Source: Pseudotabrizicola sp.
GTDB lineage: Bacteria > Pseudomonadota > Alphaproteobacteria > Rhodobacterales > Rhodobacteraceae
Assembly (NCBI RefSeq): GCF_030684215.1
Contig: NZ_JAUXOV010000036.1
Span: forward strand, 1-64,000
Reading direction: 5' to 3'
Length of the DNA: 64,000 nucleotides
Of this stretch, positions 18,811 through 27,868 are shown piece by piece. Under the pieces are notes generated by a model. That model ran no database searches and had not been told where the DNA came from. It saw only the letters and a list, made by a program, of their open reading frames with translations. Within the stretch, counting starts at the first letter, position 1, and each line of letters starts with the position of its first letter. A program made the translations under genes and the position numbers.

Positions 18811-19977
18811 TTATGGCAGGGCAGAGCGGCCTTCGTGTGCCACGTCGTATTCGACCGGGGCCACCACCTGTTCCATCAGGTCATTGTTCCAGTCGCCGCC
18901 GACAATCACATGCGCCGTGGCCCCCAGATTGACCGCCTCGATCAGGTTGTGATTGACGTATGCGTAAACACCCGGCTGCAAGAAGGTATACAGTGCCGCC
19001 CCTGCCGATCCGCCCCGGATGAACCATGTTTCCAGATCGCGTTCCGGTGCGTTGTTGAACTTGCCGGTTTCCCAGACCAGATCGCCATGCCCGCCGATCA
19101 GATGCGGGCGGGTGTCGCGGTTGGCCTGGCTGTGGATGAACAGCACAGCCTCCCCCTGTTCCGCCGTCAGGGCTTTGTCACCAGTCAGCGCGCCCACACG
19201 GCCGTTGAAGACCACATGCGACGGGATCAGACCATTCATCACCGCAAGCGTATCGGAATAGCTCTCCCCAGCGTCGGCAAAGCGCATGTAGTCCCCGTCT
19301 TCCCCGCGCGGAATGTAGAAATCGTTCTCGCCAATGTAGTAAACCCGGTCGTAGGATACCGGCTGGCCAAGATGGTCTTTCAGCCCGTCGCGCGGCAGCA
19401 CCATGATGGCACCCGACATGCCCGACACCACATGCCAAGGGATCATCGGGCCACCTGGAGCGCAGTGGTAGACAAACACCCCCGGTCGTGTGGCCTTGAA
19501 CCGCAGCACCGCCTTTTCGCCGGGGTTCACCAGTGTCAGCGACCCACCCCCAAGCGCGCCGGTGGCGGCGTGGAAATCGATGTTGTGCTGCATCATGTTT
19601 TCGGGCGGGTTGAACAGCGTCAGTTCAACATAGTCGCCCTCATGCACCACCATCAGCGGGCCGGGAACCGAGCCATTGAAGGTCATCGCCTGTATCCAGG
19701 CGTCTTCGTCCACCTGCATTTCCTTCTCGATGATCTTCATCTCGAATTCGACGATCTGTGGGCCAACCGTTGCCACCTGTTCATGTGGATGCACGAAGGG
19801 CGGGGCGACCAGCTTAACCTTGCGGCGAGTCATGGCCGACAGATCGACCGGGGCGGCGCCAGAGGTGTCCATTACCTCCTCCGCCGCGACGGACGTTTTG
19901 AGGACATAGGGCGAGGCGGCAACCAGTGCGGCCCCCATAAGTGCAGCGCGTCTGGTCAGCATGATGTTTCCTTTCAA
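18811..19977 (-). CDS. nirK: Copper-containing nitrite reductase
   Basis: 388-aa two-domain cupredoxin; [61 protein letters not shown]. Confidence 0.97.
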   Translation of the reverse strand: MKGNIMLTRRAALMGAALVAASPYVLKTSVAAEEVMDTSGAAPVDLSAMTRRKVKLVAPPFVHPHEQVATVGPQIVEFEMKIIEKEMQVDEDAWIQAMTFNGSVPGPLMVVHEGDYVELTLFNPPENMMQHNIDFHAATGALGGGSLTLVNPGEKAVLRFKATRPGVFVYHCAPGGPMIPWHVVSGMSGAIMVLPRDGLKDHLGQPVSYDRVYYIGENDFYIPRGEDGDYMRFADAGESYSDTLAVMNGLIPSHVVFNGRVGALTGDKALTAEQGEAVLFIHSQANRDTRPHLIGGHGDLVWETGKFNNAPERDLETWFIRGGSAGAALYTFLQPGVYAYVNHNLIEAVNLGATAHVIVGGDWNNDLMEQVVAPVEYDVAHEGRSALP

Positions 19978-20023
19978 GGGCAGGTCGTTTCCCGAAATCT
20001 ATCCTGCTGCTCAAGGGCCATCG

Positions 20024-20037
20024 TTGTGCCGCAACAA
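20024..20037. promoter_or_regulatory. Candidate NNR/DNR/FNR-type box TTGTG-CCGC-AACAA upstream of nirK
   Basis: TTGT-N6-ACAA dyad 47 bp upstream of the nirK start. Confidence 0.65.
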
Positions 20038-20237
20038 CGTTTTGGATGGTCCGTGGGCTGTTTGCCATGAATTCGGGCACGCGGGCAGAAAGCGATGAAG
20101 CGCATATGCTGCGAAAGCTCAGGGATGCGATGCGGAACCGATCCGCGTGGCATTCAATACCCACAGTGCGGTTGGGGGTGTCAGCCTTGTCGGAAAGCCC
20201 GGTGGACGCAGACAAAGACTTTTTTGAACAGCATTTC

Positions 20238-20267
20238 GGCACGGCACGGCACGGCACGGCACGGCAC
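20238..20267. repeat. (GGCAC)6 pentanucleotide tandem repeat
   Basis: Six exact GGCAC copies in ...tttcGGCACGGCACGGCACGGCACGGCACGGCACtgcg. Confidence 0.95.
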
Positions 20268-20370
20268 TGCGCGACGCCTGACGCAGCCGTGTTTTGATCG
20301 CGGATCTTTGACATGCTAAGTTTTAAATCGGGGTTTGGGTTCAGTGCCCCTCATTGTTTTTCGCTGAAAG

Positions 20371-21354
20371 GTGGCTGCGGTGTTTCATTTTCGTCCCTTG
20401 GCCGCCTTTGTGATAATATGCGCGCTGTCGTCTGGCGCCGTCCATTCAGACCCCGCTCAGTGGCGTGCTGAATGGCCCGACACCGATTTCAGCCGCAGCA
20501 CCATCAATTTTGCCGAAGTCATCTCGGGCGGGCCGCCCAAGGATGGCATTCCGGCGCTGGATGGCGCGTCGTTCATCCCCGTTGCAGCCGAAACCCGGCT
20601 TGACGACCGTGAGCCGGTCATGACCTACGAACATCCGGGCGAGGCTCCGCGCGCTTGGCCGATCCGCTATCTGATGTGGCATGAGATCGTGAATGATCAG
20701 GTTGGCGGCGTGCCGATCGTTGTCACCTTCTGCCCCTTGTGCAACACCGGCATTATCTTTGACGCAAGGATCGAGGGTGTGGCGCACAGCTTTGGCGTCT
20801 CGGGCAAGCTGCGGTTTTCCGACATGATCATGTATGATCGCCAGACCCAAAGCTGGTGGCAACAGGCGCTGGGCGATGGGATTGTCGGCCAGCATACCGG
20901 AGCGACCCTGACACAGCTTCCCGGCTGGATGGAAAGCTGGTCGGCGTTTCGCGACCGCAATCCGAACGGGCTGGTGATGGACGAGCCGGACTGGCGCCGC
21001 AACTATGGGGCCAACCCCTATGTCAGCTATGACAGTTCTATCCGGCCGTTTCTGTTTGAGGGCGATATGCCACCGCATGATATTGCGCCGCTGATGCGGG
21101 TCGTGCGCGTGGGCGACCGGGCTTGGCCGCTGGACCGGCTGCGCGCAGCAGGCACACTGACCGAAGCGGGCGTCACGCTGTCCTGGGTCAAAGGGCAGGC
21201 ATCGGCGCTGGATACCGCGCGCATCGGCGACGGGGCCGAAGTTGGCAATATCCGGGTCCGCGACGCCGCCGGGCGCGATTTGGTGCATGACATTCCCTTT
21301 GCCTTTGCGTTCCACGCCTTCTTTCCCACGGGCACTTGGATGCTGGGTCAGTAA
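20371..21354 (+). CDS. DUF3179 domain-containing exported protein
   Basis: GGPPKDGIPALDGASFIPV...GEAPRAWPIRYLMWHEIVNDQVGGVPIVVTFCPLCNTGIIFDA matches the DUF3179 pattern. Confidence 0.85.
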   Translation: MAAVFHFRPLAAFVIICALSSGAVHSDPAQWRAEWPDTDFSRSTINFAEVISGGPPKDGIPALDGASFIPVAAETRLDDREPVMTYEHPGEAPRAWPIRYLMWHEIVNDQVGGVPIVVTFCPLCNTGIIFDARIEGVAHSFGVSGKLRFSDMIMYDRQTQSWWQQALGDGIVGQHTGATLTQLPGWMESWSAFRDRNPNGLVMDEPDWRRNYGANPYVSYDSSIRPFLFEGDMPPHDIAPLMRVVRVGDRAWPLDRLRAAGTLTEAGVTLSWVKGQASALDTARIGDGAEVGNIRVRDAAGRDLVHDIPFAFAFHAFFPTGTWMLGQ

Positions 21355-21493
21355 AAGGCAGCGGTGCCGCGCTGATACAAGAAAACCGCCACCCCAGCGC
21401 CGCGTCGATTGCCGCATGGATGACCCGCCTGCTCAAGCCGTTCTGCGGAGGATCTGTCGCGGCTAACGCTTCTTGGCCCCCGGTTTTGCGGGG

Positions 21494-22297
21494 TCAAATG
21501 ATCGCGCCGCGCACCTTTGCCGACACCCATTCTGACAGCACCACAGTGGCAAGGATCACAAGCAAAATCATTGTCACCTGCGGCCAGGCCAGCGTGTTGA
21601 GCGATGCTTGCAGCTTCAACCCCAACCCGCCTGCGCCCACCAGCCCAAGGATGGCGCTTTCGCGGATGTTGATGTCCCAGCGAAACACCGTGATGCCCCA
21701 GAACGCGGGCATGATCTGCGGCACGATGGCGTAGTTCAGCACTTGCGTCGGGCTGGCTCCGGTGGCCGTCACTGCCTCGATCTGGCGGATATCGGTTTCT
21801 TCGATCGCCTCATACAGCAGCTTGCCGATAAACCCGATGGACCGCAGGCCAATGGCGATGATCCCGGCCAGCAGCCCGGGTCCAAGGATCGCCACCAGCA
21901 AAAGCGCCCAGATCAGCGAGTTGATAGACCGCGACGCCACGATGATGAACAGCGCGATGGGTCGCAGGATCAGCACCGAAGGCGAGGTGTTGCGCGCCGC
22001 CAGAAACGCCACCGGCACCGCCAAAATCACCCCCAGCAGCGTGCCCAGCGTCGCCATGTTCAGCGTGTCCCAAAGCGGCTTCATCAGTTCGGGCAGATAG
22101 GACAGGCGCGGCGGAAACATTCGGTTGCCAATATCGGCGGCCTGTCGCGGCGCGTCCCAGATGAACATCCAGATCGTGTTGGCCGTCATCACCTGCCAGC
22201 AATAGACAAACAGCGCCACAAGGCAAAGCCAGCCAAACCACAGGGCAAGGCGCGCGCGCGGGCTGCGATGCGCCCATGTATGCGGAAAATCAGTCAT
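21494..22297 (-). CDS. phnE: Phosphonate-type ABC transporter permease
   Basis: PhnE-like EAIEETDIRQIEAVTATGASPTQVLNYAIVPQIMPAFWGITVFRWDINIRESAILGLVGAGGLG. Confidence 0.9.
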   Translation of the reverse strand: MTDFPHTWAHRSPRARLALWFGWLCLVALFVYCWQVMTANTIWMFIWDAPRQAADIGNRMFPPRLSYLPELMKPLWDTLNMATLGTLLGVILAVPVAFLAARNTSPSVLILRPIALFIIVASRSINSLIWALLLVAILGPGLLAGIIAIGLRSIGFIGKLLYEAIEETDIRQIEAVTATGASPTQVLNYAIVPQIMPAFWGITVFRWDINIRESAILGLVGAGGLGLKLQASLNTLAWPQVTMILLVILATVVLSEWVSAKVRGAII

Positions 22298-23094
22298 TGC
22301 AGGAACTTCCGCAGGTAAGATGAGGAATACTCCGCCACCATCACGATGGCGATGATCACCAGCAGGATTGCCCCCGCACTGTCATATTCATAGCGGTCAA
22401 TTGCGGTGTTCAGCGTGGCACCAATGCCGCCCGCCCCAACGATCCCGATCACGGCACTTTCGCGAAAGTTGATATCCAGCCGGTACAGCGACAACCCGAT
22501 CAGGCGCGGCATCACCTGTGGCTGCACCGCATAATGCACCAACTGCAACCAGCTTGCCCCCGTCGCGCGGATTGCTTCGGCCTGTGCCTCATCAATATCT
22601 TCAATGTCTTCGGCCAACAGCTTGGCGATAAAGCCGATGGTCGCAAAGCTCAGCGTCAGGAACCCGGCAAAGGGGCCAAAACCAAACATGGCCACCAGAA
22701 AGATCGCGATGATGATCTCTTGCAACGACCGGCTGACCGCGATGATGCTGCGACAGATGTAATAGACCCAAGCCGGGGCAAGATTGCGCGCAGCCCCAAT
22801 GCCGATGGGCACCGAAATCGCCACGCCCACCACCGTTGAGGTCAGGGTCATGGTCAGGCTCTCGATCAGCCCGTTCGAGATGTCTTTCCAGCGCGAGGTG
22901 AAATCAGGTTGCAAAAACCCGTTGATGAACCGCAGGCCGCGCGCGCCGCCTTCCATGATCCGCTGCCAGTTCAGATCGACGCTGCCCACGCCGATCACCA
23001 GATAGGCAATCACCGCCACGGTCAGCACAATGCGCCAGCGCCGGTCGGTCACGATCTGCGGCGGACGCCGCCAAGTGGTGGGGTAACTGGTCAT
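22294..23094 (-). CDS. phnE: Phosphonate-type ABC transporter permease
   Basis: [65 protein letters not shown]; overlaps both neighbours by 4 nt. Confidence 0.9.
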   Translation of the reverse strand: MTSYPTTWRRPPQIVTDRRWRIVLTVAVIAYLVIGVGSVDLNWQRIMEGGARGLRFINGFLQPDFTSRWKDISNGLIESLTMTLTSTVVGVAISVPIGIGAARNLAPAWVYYICRSIIAVSRSLQEIIIAIFLVAMFGFGPFAGFLTLSFATIGFIAKLLAEDIEDIDEAQAEAIRATGASWLQLVHYAVQPQVMPRLIGLSLYRLDINFRESAVIGIVGAGGIGATLNTAIDRYEYDSAGAILLVIIAIVMVAEYSSSYLRKFLQ

Positions 23095-23915
23095 GCGCTG
23101 ATCATCGCCAGACTCGCCACAGCTTCGGCTTCGGCCACCTGATCGGCCTCGCCATCCTTGCGCATCGCAGTCCAGTCTTCAGCGCCGTAAATCGTCGTTA
23201 GCACGGTTTCGGTCAAATCCTCGGGCGGGCCGTCAAACACCACACTCCCAGCCCGCAAGCCAATGATCCGCTGCATGAATTGCTGGGCCAGCGGCACATC
23301 GTGAATGTTCACAATGGCAGGCAGGCCGCGTTCGGCACAAATCTCGATCAACAGGCGCATGATCTGGCGGCTGGTCTTGGGGTCAAGGCTGGCGGTGGGT
23401 TCGTCCACCAACAGCAGTTCGGGTTCTTGTGACAGCGCGCGCGCAATGCCCACCCTTTGCCGCTGGCCGCCCGACAACGCATCGGCGCGTTTGTCGGCGT
23501 GTTCCATCAGGCCCACACGGTCCAGCAGGCGATACGCCCGCTCGATATCGCCGGCCGGAAAGCGGCGCGTAAAGCTTTGCCAGAACGACACGTAGCCCAG
23601 TCGCCCCGACAGCACGTTTTCCATCACCGTCAAACGCTCTACCAGCGCATATTCCTGAAATATCATGCCAATCCGCCTCCGTTCCCGCCGCAGCGTGCGG
23701 GGGCCAAGACCAGACAATTCGCGGCCCGACAGAATGATCTTGCCGCTGCTGGGTTCCACCAGTCGGTTGATGCAGCGGATCAGCGTCGATTTGCCCGCCC
23801 CCGACGGCCCGATCAGCCCGACAACCTGTCCCTTGGGCACGGTCAGGCTGACGTCGGACAACGCCTTGTCGCCGGTCTTGTAGGTTTTGGTCAGTGCAGC
23901 AAGTTCAAGCATCAT
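23091..23915 (-). CDS. phnC: Phosphonate-type ABC transporter ATP-binding protein
   Basis: Walker [25 protein letters not shown] signature, [12 protein letters not shown]; start trimmed to [10 protein letters not shown]. Confidence 0.92.
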   Translation of the reverse strand: MMLELAALTKTYKTGDKALSDVSLTVPKGQVVGLIGPSGAGKSTLIRCINRLVEPSSGKIILSGRELSGLGPRTLRRERRRIGMIFQEYALVERLTVMENVLSGRLGYVSFWQSFTRRFPAGDIERAYRLLDRVGLMEHADKRADALSGGQRQRVGIARALSQEPELLLVDEPTASLDPKTSRQIMRLLIEICAERGLPAIVNIHDVPLAQQFMQRIIGLRAGSVVFDGPPEDLTETVLTTIYGAEDWTAMRKDGEADQVAEAEAVASLAMISA

Positions 23916-23934
23916 GCATCCTGTCGGCAAAAAG

Positions 23935-23967
23935 CCACATGCGGGCGGAATCGCCGCCCGCATGTGG
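23935..23967 (-). terminator. Intrinsic terminator/attenuator between phnD and phnC
   Basis: Perfect 14-bp stem CCACATGCGGGCGG/CCGCCCGCATGTGG with 5-nt loop, followed on minus strand by CTTTTTG. Confidence 0.75.
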
Positions 23968-23981
23968 TTGTTTTCTTTAGG

Positions 23982-24926
23982 TTACTGGCAGGTGTATTGC
24001 ACGCCCATCGCAGCGTCGATCTCGCGCACCACGGTCCAGTTGTCCTTGAACGTGATCGGGATGAACTGCGACTCGCCCGACTTGCCAAACTCGGCCTCAA
24101 GGCTGGTTCCGGCCCAGTCAAAGCTGAAGAACCCGTCGCGGATCTTGTCTTGCAACTCTGGTGTCAGGTTGTGGGCGACGCCGTATCCGGTGGTCGGGAA
24201 GGTGTCGGATTTGTAAATGCTGACCACCTGATCGGCTTTGATCACATCGCGCTCGATCATCCGGGTCATCACCGAATTGGCGATGGCTGCGGCATCATAG
24301 TCCTTGTTCGCCACGCCCAGGATCGAGTTGTCATGCGCGCCCGAAAACGCCGGGGTGAAATCGGCGCCAGCGGCCATGTTATAGGTCGATGCCAGCAAGG
24401 CCGACGGTGCCTTGAACCCCGAATTTGAGGTCTCGGCCGTAAAGGCCATCGTGCGGCCCTTGATGTCTTCCACCTTTTCAATGCCTGAGCCCGGATAGGT
24501 GATGAATTCCATCTCATAGCCAAAGCTGCCATCGGCTGCGGCCATCATGGCAAACGGGCGGAACCCGGCGCAGGCTACGGCCAGAGGGTTTGACCCGGTG
24601 TTGAAACCCGAGATATGCAGACGGCCTGCACGCATGGCTTCGATCTGGGCGGCGTTGCTGTTGATCGGGAAGAACTGCACTTTTTTGCCGGTGGTGGCTT
24701 CCATATGGCTGATGAAATCGGCCCAGGCTTCGGCATAAACCGCCGGATCTTCCACGGGCGTATAAGCAAAGATCAGCGTGTCAGGATCGACCAAAGCGGC
24801 AGGATCAGTCGGAATGTCAGCGATCATGTCGCCGTCGGCGTCGATATAACGGGCATCCAGCGTGAACTCGGCATGGGCAGCAGTGGCAACAACTAGCGCT
24901 GCTGCGGACAGGAGCAGAGACTTCAT
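23982..24926 (-). CDS. phnD: Phosphonate-type ABC transporter substrate-binding protein
   Basis: Signal peptide; FAYTPVEDPAVYAEAWADFISHMEATTGKKVQFFPINSNAAQIEAMRAGRLHISGFNTG. Confidence 0.9.
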   Translation of the reverse strand: MKSLLLSAAALVVATAAHAEFTLDARYIDADGDMIADIPTDPAALVDPDTLIFAYTPVEDPAVYAEAWADFISHMEATTGKKVQFFPINSNAAQIEAMRAGRLHISGFNTGSNPLAVACAGFRPFAMMAAADGSFGYEMEFITYPGSGIEKVEDIKGRTMAFTAETSNSGFKAPSALLASTYNMAAGADFTPAFSGAHDNSILGVANKDYDAAAIANSVMTRMIERDVIKADQVVSIYKSDTFPTTGYGVAHNLTPELQDKIRDGFFSFDWAGTSLEAEFGKSGESQFIPITFKDNWTVVREIDAAMGVQYTCQ

Positions 24927-25079
24927 GACAATCTTCCTTTTTTAGCGTGTTCAGCTCTTCGATAGGGGGTTGGCGTAACATTTTAATGAAATCGGCATCA
25001 CGGATCCATGAAACGGCACGTCCCATAGACGCTGCCCCAAGGCATCGGCGTCGCGCCCGACGGTGTTTTCTGGCTGTCA

Positions 25080-25434
25080 TATGAATGTTGCGTGCCGCCT
25101 CTATCCCGCAGATCAAGCGTCTGGCTCCGCGATATCTGCGTAATGGATGATCTGGCGGGCTATGTTCAGACCGTGCCGATGCGATCCATGCCCGCGCTGA
25201 TCACAGAAGGGCTGTAGAGCCAGTATCTGGAAGTTTGCATCGGCCCGTTCATCCGGCGGCTTGACGCAGATTTCACGCTTGATGATGTTCGCAAGGCGGA
25301 CCTGTCGCTTGTGGTCGAAGGGCAGGATGATTTTGTTCTGGAAGGCCTGTCTTCGATGTCCCAGATCAGCCGCGACCCAAAGGATCTGGCGGCCCAGACC
25401 ATCGGGCGGCATCCGCCCTTATGGCCGTGGTGAC
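25080..25434 (+). pseudogene. Fumarylacetoacetate hydrolase-family pseudogene (internal deletion + stop)
   Basis: LRDICVMDDLAGYVQTVPMRSMPALITEGL*SQYLEVCIGPFIRRLDADFTLDDVRKADLSLVVEGQDDFVLEGLSSMSQISRDPKDLAAQTIGRHPPLWPW*; in-frame TAG and apparent deletion joining two IGP motifs. Confidence 0.5.
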
Positions 25435-26669
25435 ACCGACAGTTGTACAGCTGTTGCGTGTTGCAAGGTGATGCCGGCGCTATGTGCCGGATATTGGCCG
25501 GGCAAAAGCTGGAGCCGGACTTTGGACAGGACGGTCGCCAGAATGTGGCCGGCCATCGCGTGCGCCAGATAAAGGCCAATGCAGCGGTGCTGGCCAAGCC
25601 CGAAGGGCAGATAGGCATGCCGTTGATGCGTTGGCGCGTCTGCCCATCGCTGGGGCTCAAAGTGTTCAGGCTCGGGCCAGAGCGCTGCATTGCGGTGAAG
25701 CAGGAGCGGTGAGATCAGCACAGAGCTGCCCTTGGGGATGTGGTAGCCGCCGATCGCATCGGGTCCAATTGCGCGGCGCTCGATCACCCAGATTGACGGG
25801 TGCAGCCGAAGCGCCTCGGCAAAGATATGGCGGGGTTCAGCGTCTTCATGTCCCTTCGCGGCATGAATGAAGGCCCAGGCCAAGGCGTTGGCAGTGGTTT
25901 CATGACCGGCAAGCAAAAGGGTGATAGCGGCGTCGCGGAGTTCCTTGTTGTTCAGGCCTGTCTCGCCCTCGGCCTCGTGGGCGTCAATCAGGCGGGTCAG
26001 AACGTCATCCGGCCGGTCATCCTGTCTTTTGCGGTGCGCGATAAGGCCGTAGACAATGGCATCAATCTGCTTAAGCGCAGAGGAAAACCTGCGTCGGTGC
26101 AGGTGCCGGGACACCATCGACAGATCAAACGGGGCTTCGATCCGGCGCCACGTGTCTGCCAAAAGCGCCTCAAGCGGGGCGCTTATAGATGCAGGCTTGA
26201 TGTCGGCGGAAAACAGGATCCTGATTGCGGCGGCGATGACGAGCTGCATCATCTCATTCACGATATCGATCTGCCCCTGGCGTCTCCAGCGCTCGATTGC
26301 TGGCAACAACAGGCTGTCGATGGCCGGTCCGCTGATGGCTTCAAAGCACCTTGGTTGGAAGGCTGGCTGGATCAACCGCCTGTGCCGCGCCCACATGTCT
26401 GAGTTTGCAGACAACAGGCTTTGTCCGGTGGCAGCGGCGATCCGGTCCGCGCTGCGCGTGGCTTTGTCATAGTTCTTGGCATTGCGGGACAGAACATGTT
26501 CGATATGATCCGGCGCGTTGAGCAGATGCGCAGTAACCGGGCCAAATCGCAGGCGCACGACAGGCCCGTGTTCGCGCACCGCCTGACCCAAAAAGCCGAT
26601 GGGGTCAGCCTTGAACGCTGGCAAAGACCCCAGAAAAAGCCCTCCCTTTGGCCCCGGCGCGCGCGTCAT
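25419..26669 (-). CDS. Cytochrome P450
   Basis: I-helix LLLAGHETTANALAWAF, ExxR EALR, heme-binding LPFGLGQHRCIGLYLA. Confidence 0.95.
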   Translation of the reverse strand: MTRAPGPKGGLFLGSLPAFKADPIGFLGQAVREHGPVVRLRFGPVTAHLLNAPDHIEHVLSRNAKNYDKATRSADRIAAATGQSLLSANSDMWARHRRLIQPAFQPRCFEAISGPAIDSLLLPAIERWRRQGQIDIVNEMMQLVIAAAIRILFSADIKPASISAPLEALLADTWRRIEAPFDLSMVSRHLHRRRFSSALKQIDAIVYGLIAHRKRQDDRPDDVLTRLIDAHEAEGETGLNNKELRDAAITLLLAGHETTANALAWAFIHAAKGHEDAEPRHIFAEALRLHPSIWVIERRAIGPDAIGGYHIPKGSSVLISPLLLHRNAALWPEPEHFEPQRWADAPTHQRHAYLPFGLGQHRCIGLYLAHAMAGHILATVLSKVRLQLLPGQYPAHSAGITLQHATAVQLSVSPRP

Positions 26670-27820
26670 ATCGGATAGTTGCCTTTTTCAAAGCTGCGCG
26701 ACCATCGCTTTGCCACCACCGCCCTGGTTGCCGCATCAAGCCCGGCAAAGGTGTTTTTCTGATAATCTTTCAGGCTGTCGGTATAGGCCCGCAACTGTGG
26801 CTCGAACGCGTCATATCCGCCAAGCGACAGGGCGCTGTAGATTTGCTCGATCTGCGCGACCGGATCAGACTCCAGCCTATCAAACCTGACCTCATGGAAA
26901 TGGCCCTTGGGGATCAATGACAGGTCTTCGTAAAAGGCGTCATACATGACTTCATGTCGGGTCAGAATTGCATTGTCCAAAGCGGCCAAATCAGGCTTTT
27001 GCAAATAGGTATACCAGCCAGCCGTATCAAAGAAATGCCGTTGCGATTGAAAGACATCGTAGGGATTTCGGTGAATATGCACAAAACGGGCATCCGGAAA
27101 CATTTCAAGGATTGTTCTGATGCGTGCCGTATGCGGCGGCGATTTCAAAAGCAGCGCGCGCGGGTTTTGCAGGGTGATCTTCTTGCAAAACAAAAGGAAG
27201 GCGGCTTTCCAGGCTTCAACCTCGGCACGGTCCACATCGCGAAAGGTCATATAGCGGTCGTAATGCACGGCACGGCGCGGAAAGCTGATGCCAAGATACA
27301 AAGAGGTAAGCGTCATCAGAAGCGGCGCAAATTCATCTTCCTGCGGCGAGGTGAAAGACAGGGCCATGTTGTCCATCGGGCGTTTGGGTGGCACCAGCCA
27401 CGGAAAAGCCTTGGTGGTAAAGCTTTCTGTGGTCAGAAACGTATAGGGGTTCACGACTTGATAGGTGTTGGGCGTCTGAAAGTGGGCGTGGTCCTGCGCA
27501 AGCAACTCGTGCAACAACGTTGTTCCGCTGCGCCAATGGCCAAGAATGAAAAGCGGGGCTTGGGTGATCTGGGTCTTGGCGATCTCGCGGCCATAGCGAA
27601 GGTCTTCTGCCACAGCTAACGCCGAGTTGGACAGGCTTGCCATGGTGATGACAGCGGCACGGTGCAGATAGGCCGGAGAAATCTGAAAGTCGTTTTGCAT
27701 AAGCAGACGACACCACTTTCCAAATGTGATGCCCGTCAGATAGTTGTGGCCAATGCTCCAACGATGTTTAAGGGGGGAAGGCATATGGCTCCATCGTCGA
27801 ATTCGGGTTCCACCTGCCAT
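26666..27820 (-). CDS. Sulfotransferase family protein
   Basis: 5'-PSB-like LFILGHWRSGTTLLHELLAQD, 3'-PB-like FPDARFVHIHRNPYDVFQSQRHF; start at MAGGTRI (27820) or MPSPLK (27784); the long track ORF to 28837 is antisense to HMGR. Confidence 0.88.
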   Translation of the reverse strand: MAGGTRIRRWSHMPSPLKHRWSIGHNYLTGITFGKWCRLLMQNDFQISPAYLHRAAVITMASLSNSALAVAEDLRYGREIAKTQITQAPLFILGHWRSGTTLLHELLAQDHAHFQTPNTYQVVNPYTFLTTESFTTKAFPWLVPPKRPMDNMALSFTSPQEDEFAPLLMTLTSLYLGISFPRRAVHYDRYMTFRDVDRAEVEAWKAAFLLFCKKITLQNPRALLLKSPPHTARIRTILEMFPDARFVHIHRNPYDVFQSQRHFFDTAGWYTYLQKPDLAALDNAILTRHEVMYDAFYEDLSLIPKGHFHEVRFDRLESDPVAQIEQIYSALSLGGYDAFEPQLRAYTDSLKDYQKNTFAGLDAATRAVVAKRWSRSFEKGNYPI

Positions 27821-27868
27821 CGTAGCGATTAGACTGGAAAGCGCCAGAACATGTCGGAAAAACTCTGA

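Noticed and set aside
18802-20070. 422-aa plus-strand ORF
   Set aside because: Shadow ORF antisense to nirK, caused by high GC codon bias; composition rich in H/R/Q.
20046-20297. 83-aa plus-strand ORF containing the GGCAC repeat
   Set aside because: No family recognised, repeats encode GTARHGTARH; kept only as context for the repeat, not called as a gene.
23457-24428. 323-aa plus-strand ORF
   Set aside because: Antisense to phnC and phnD.
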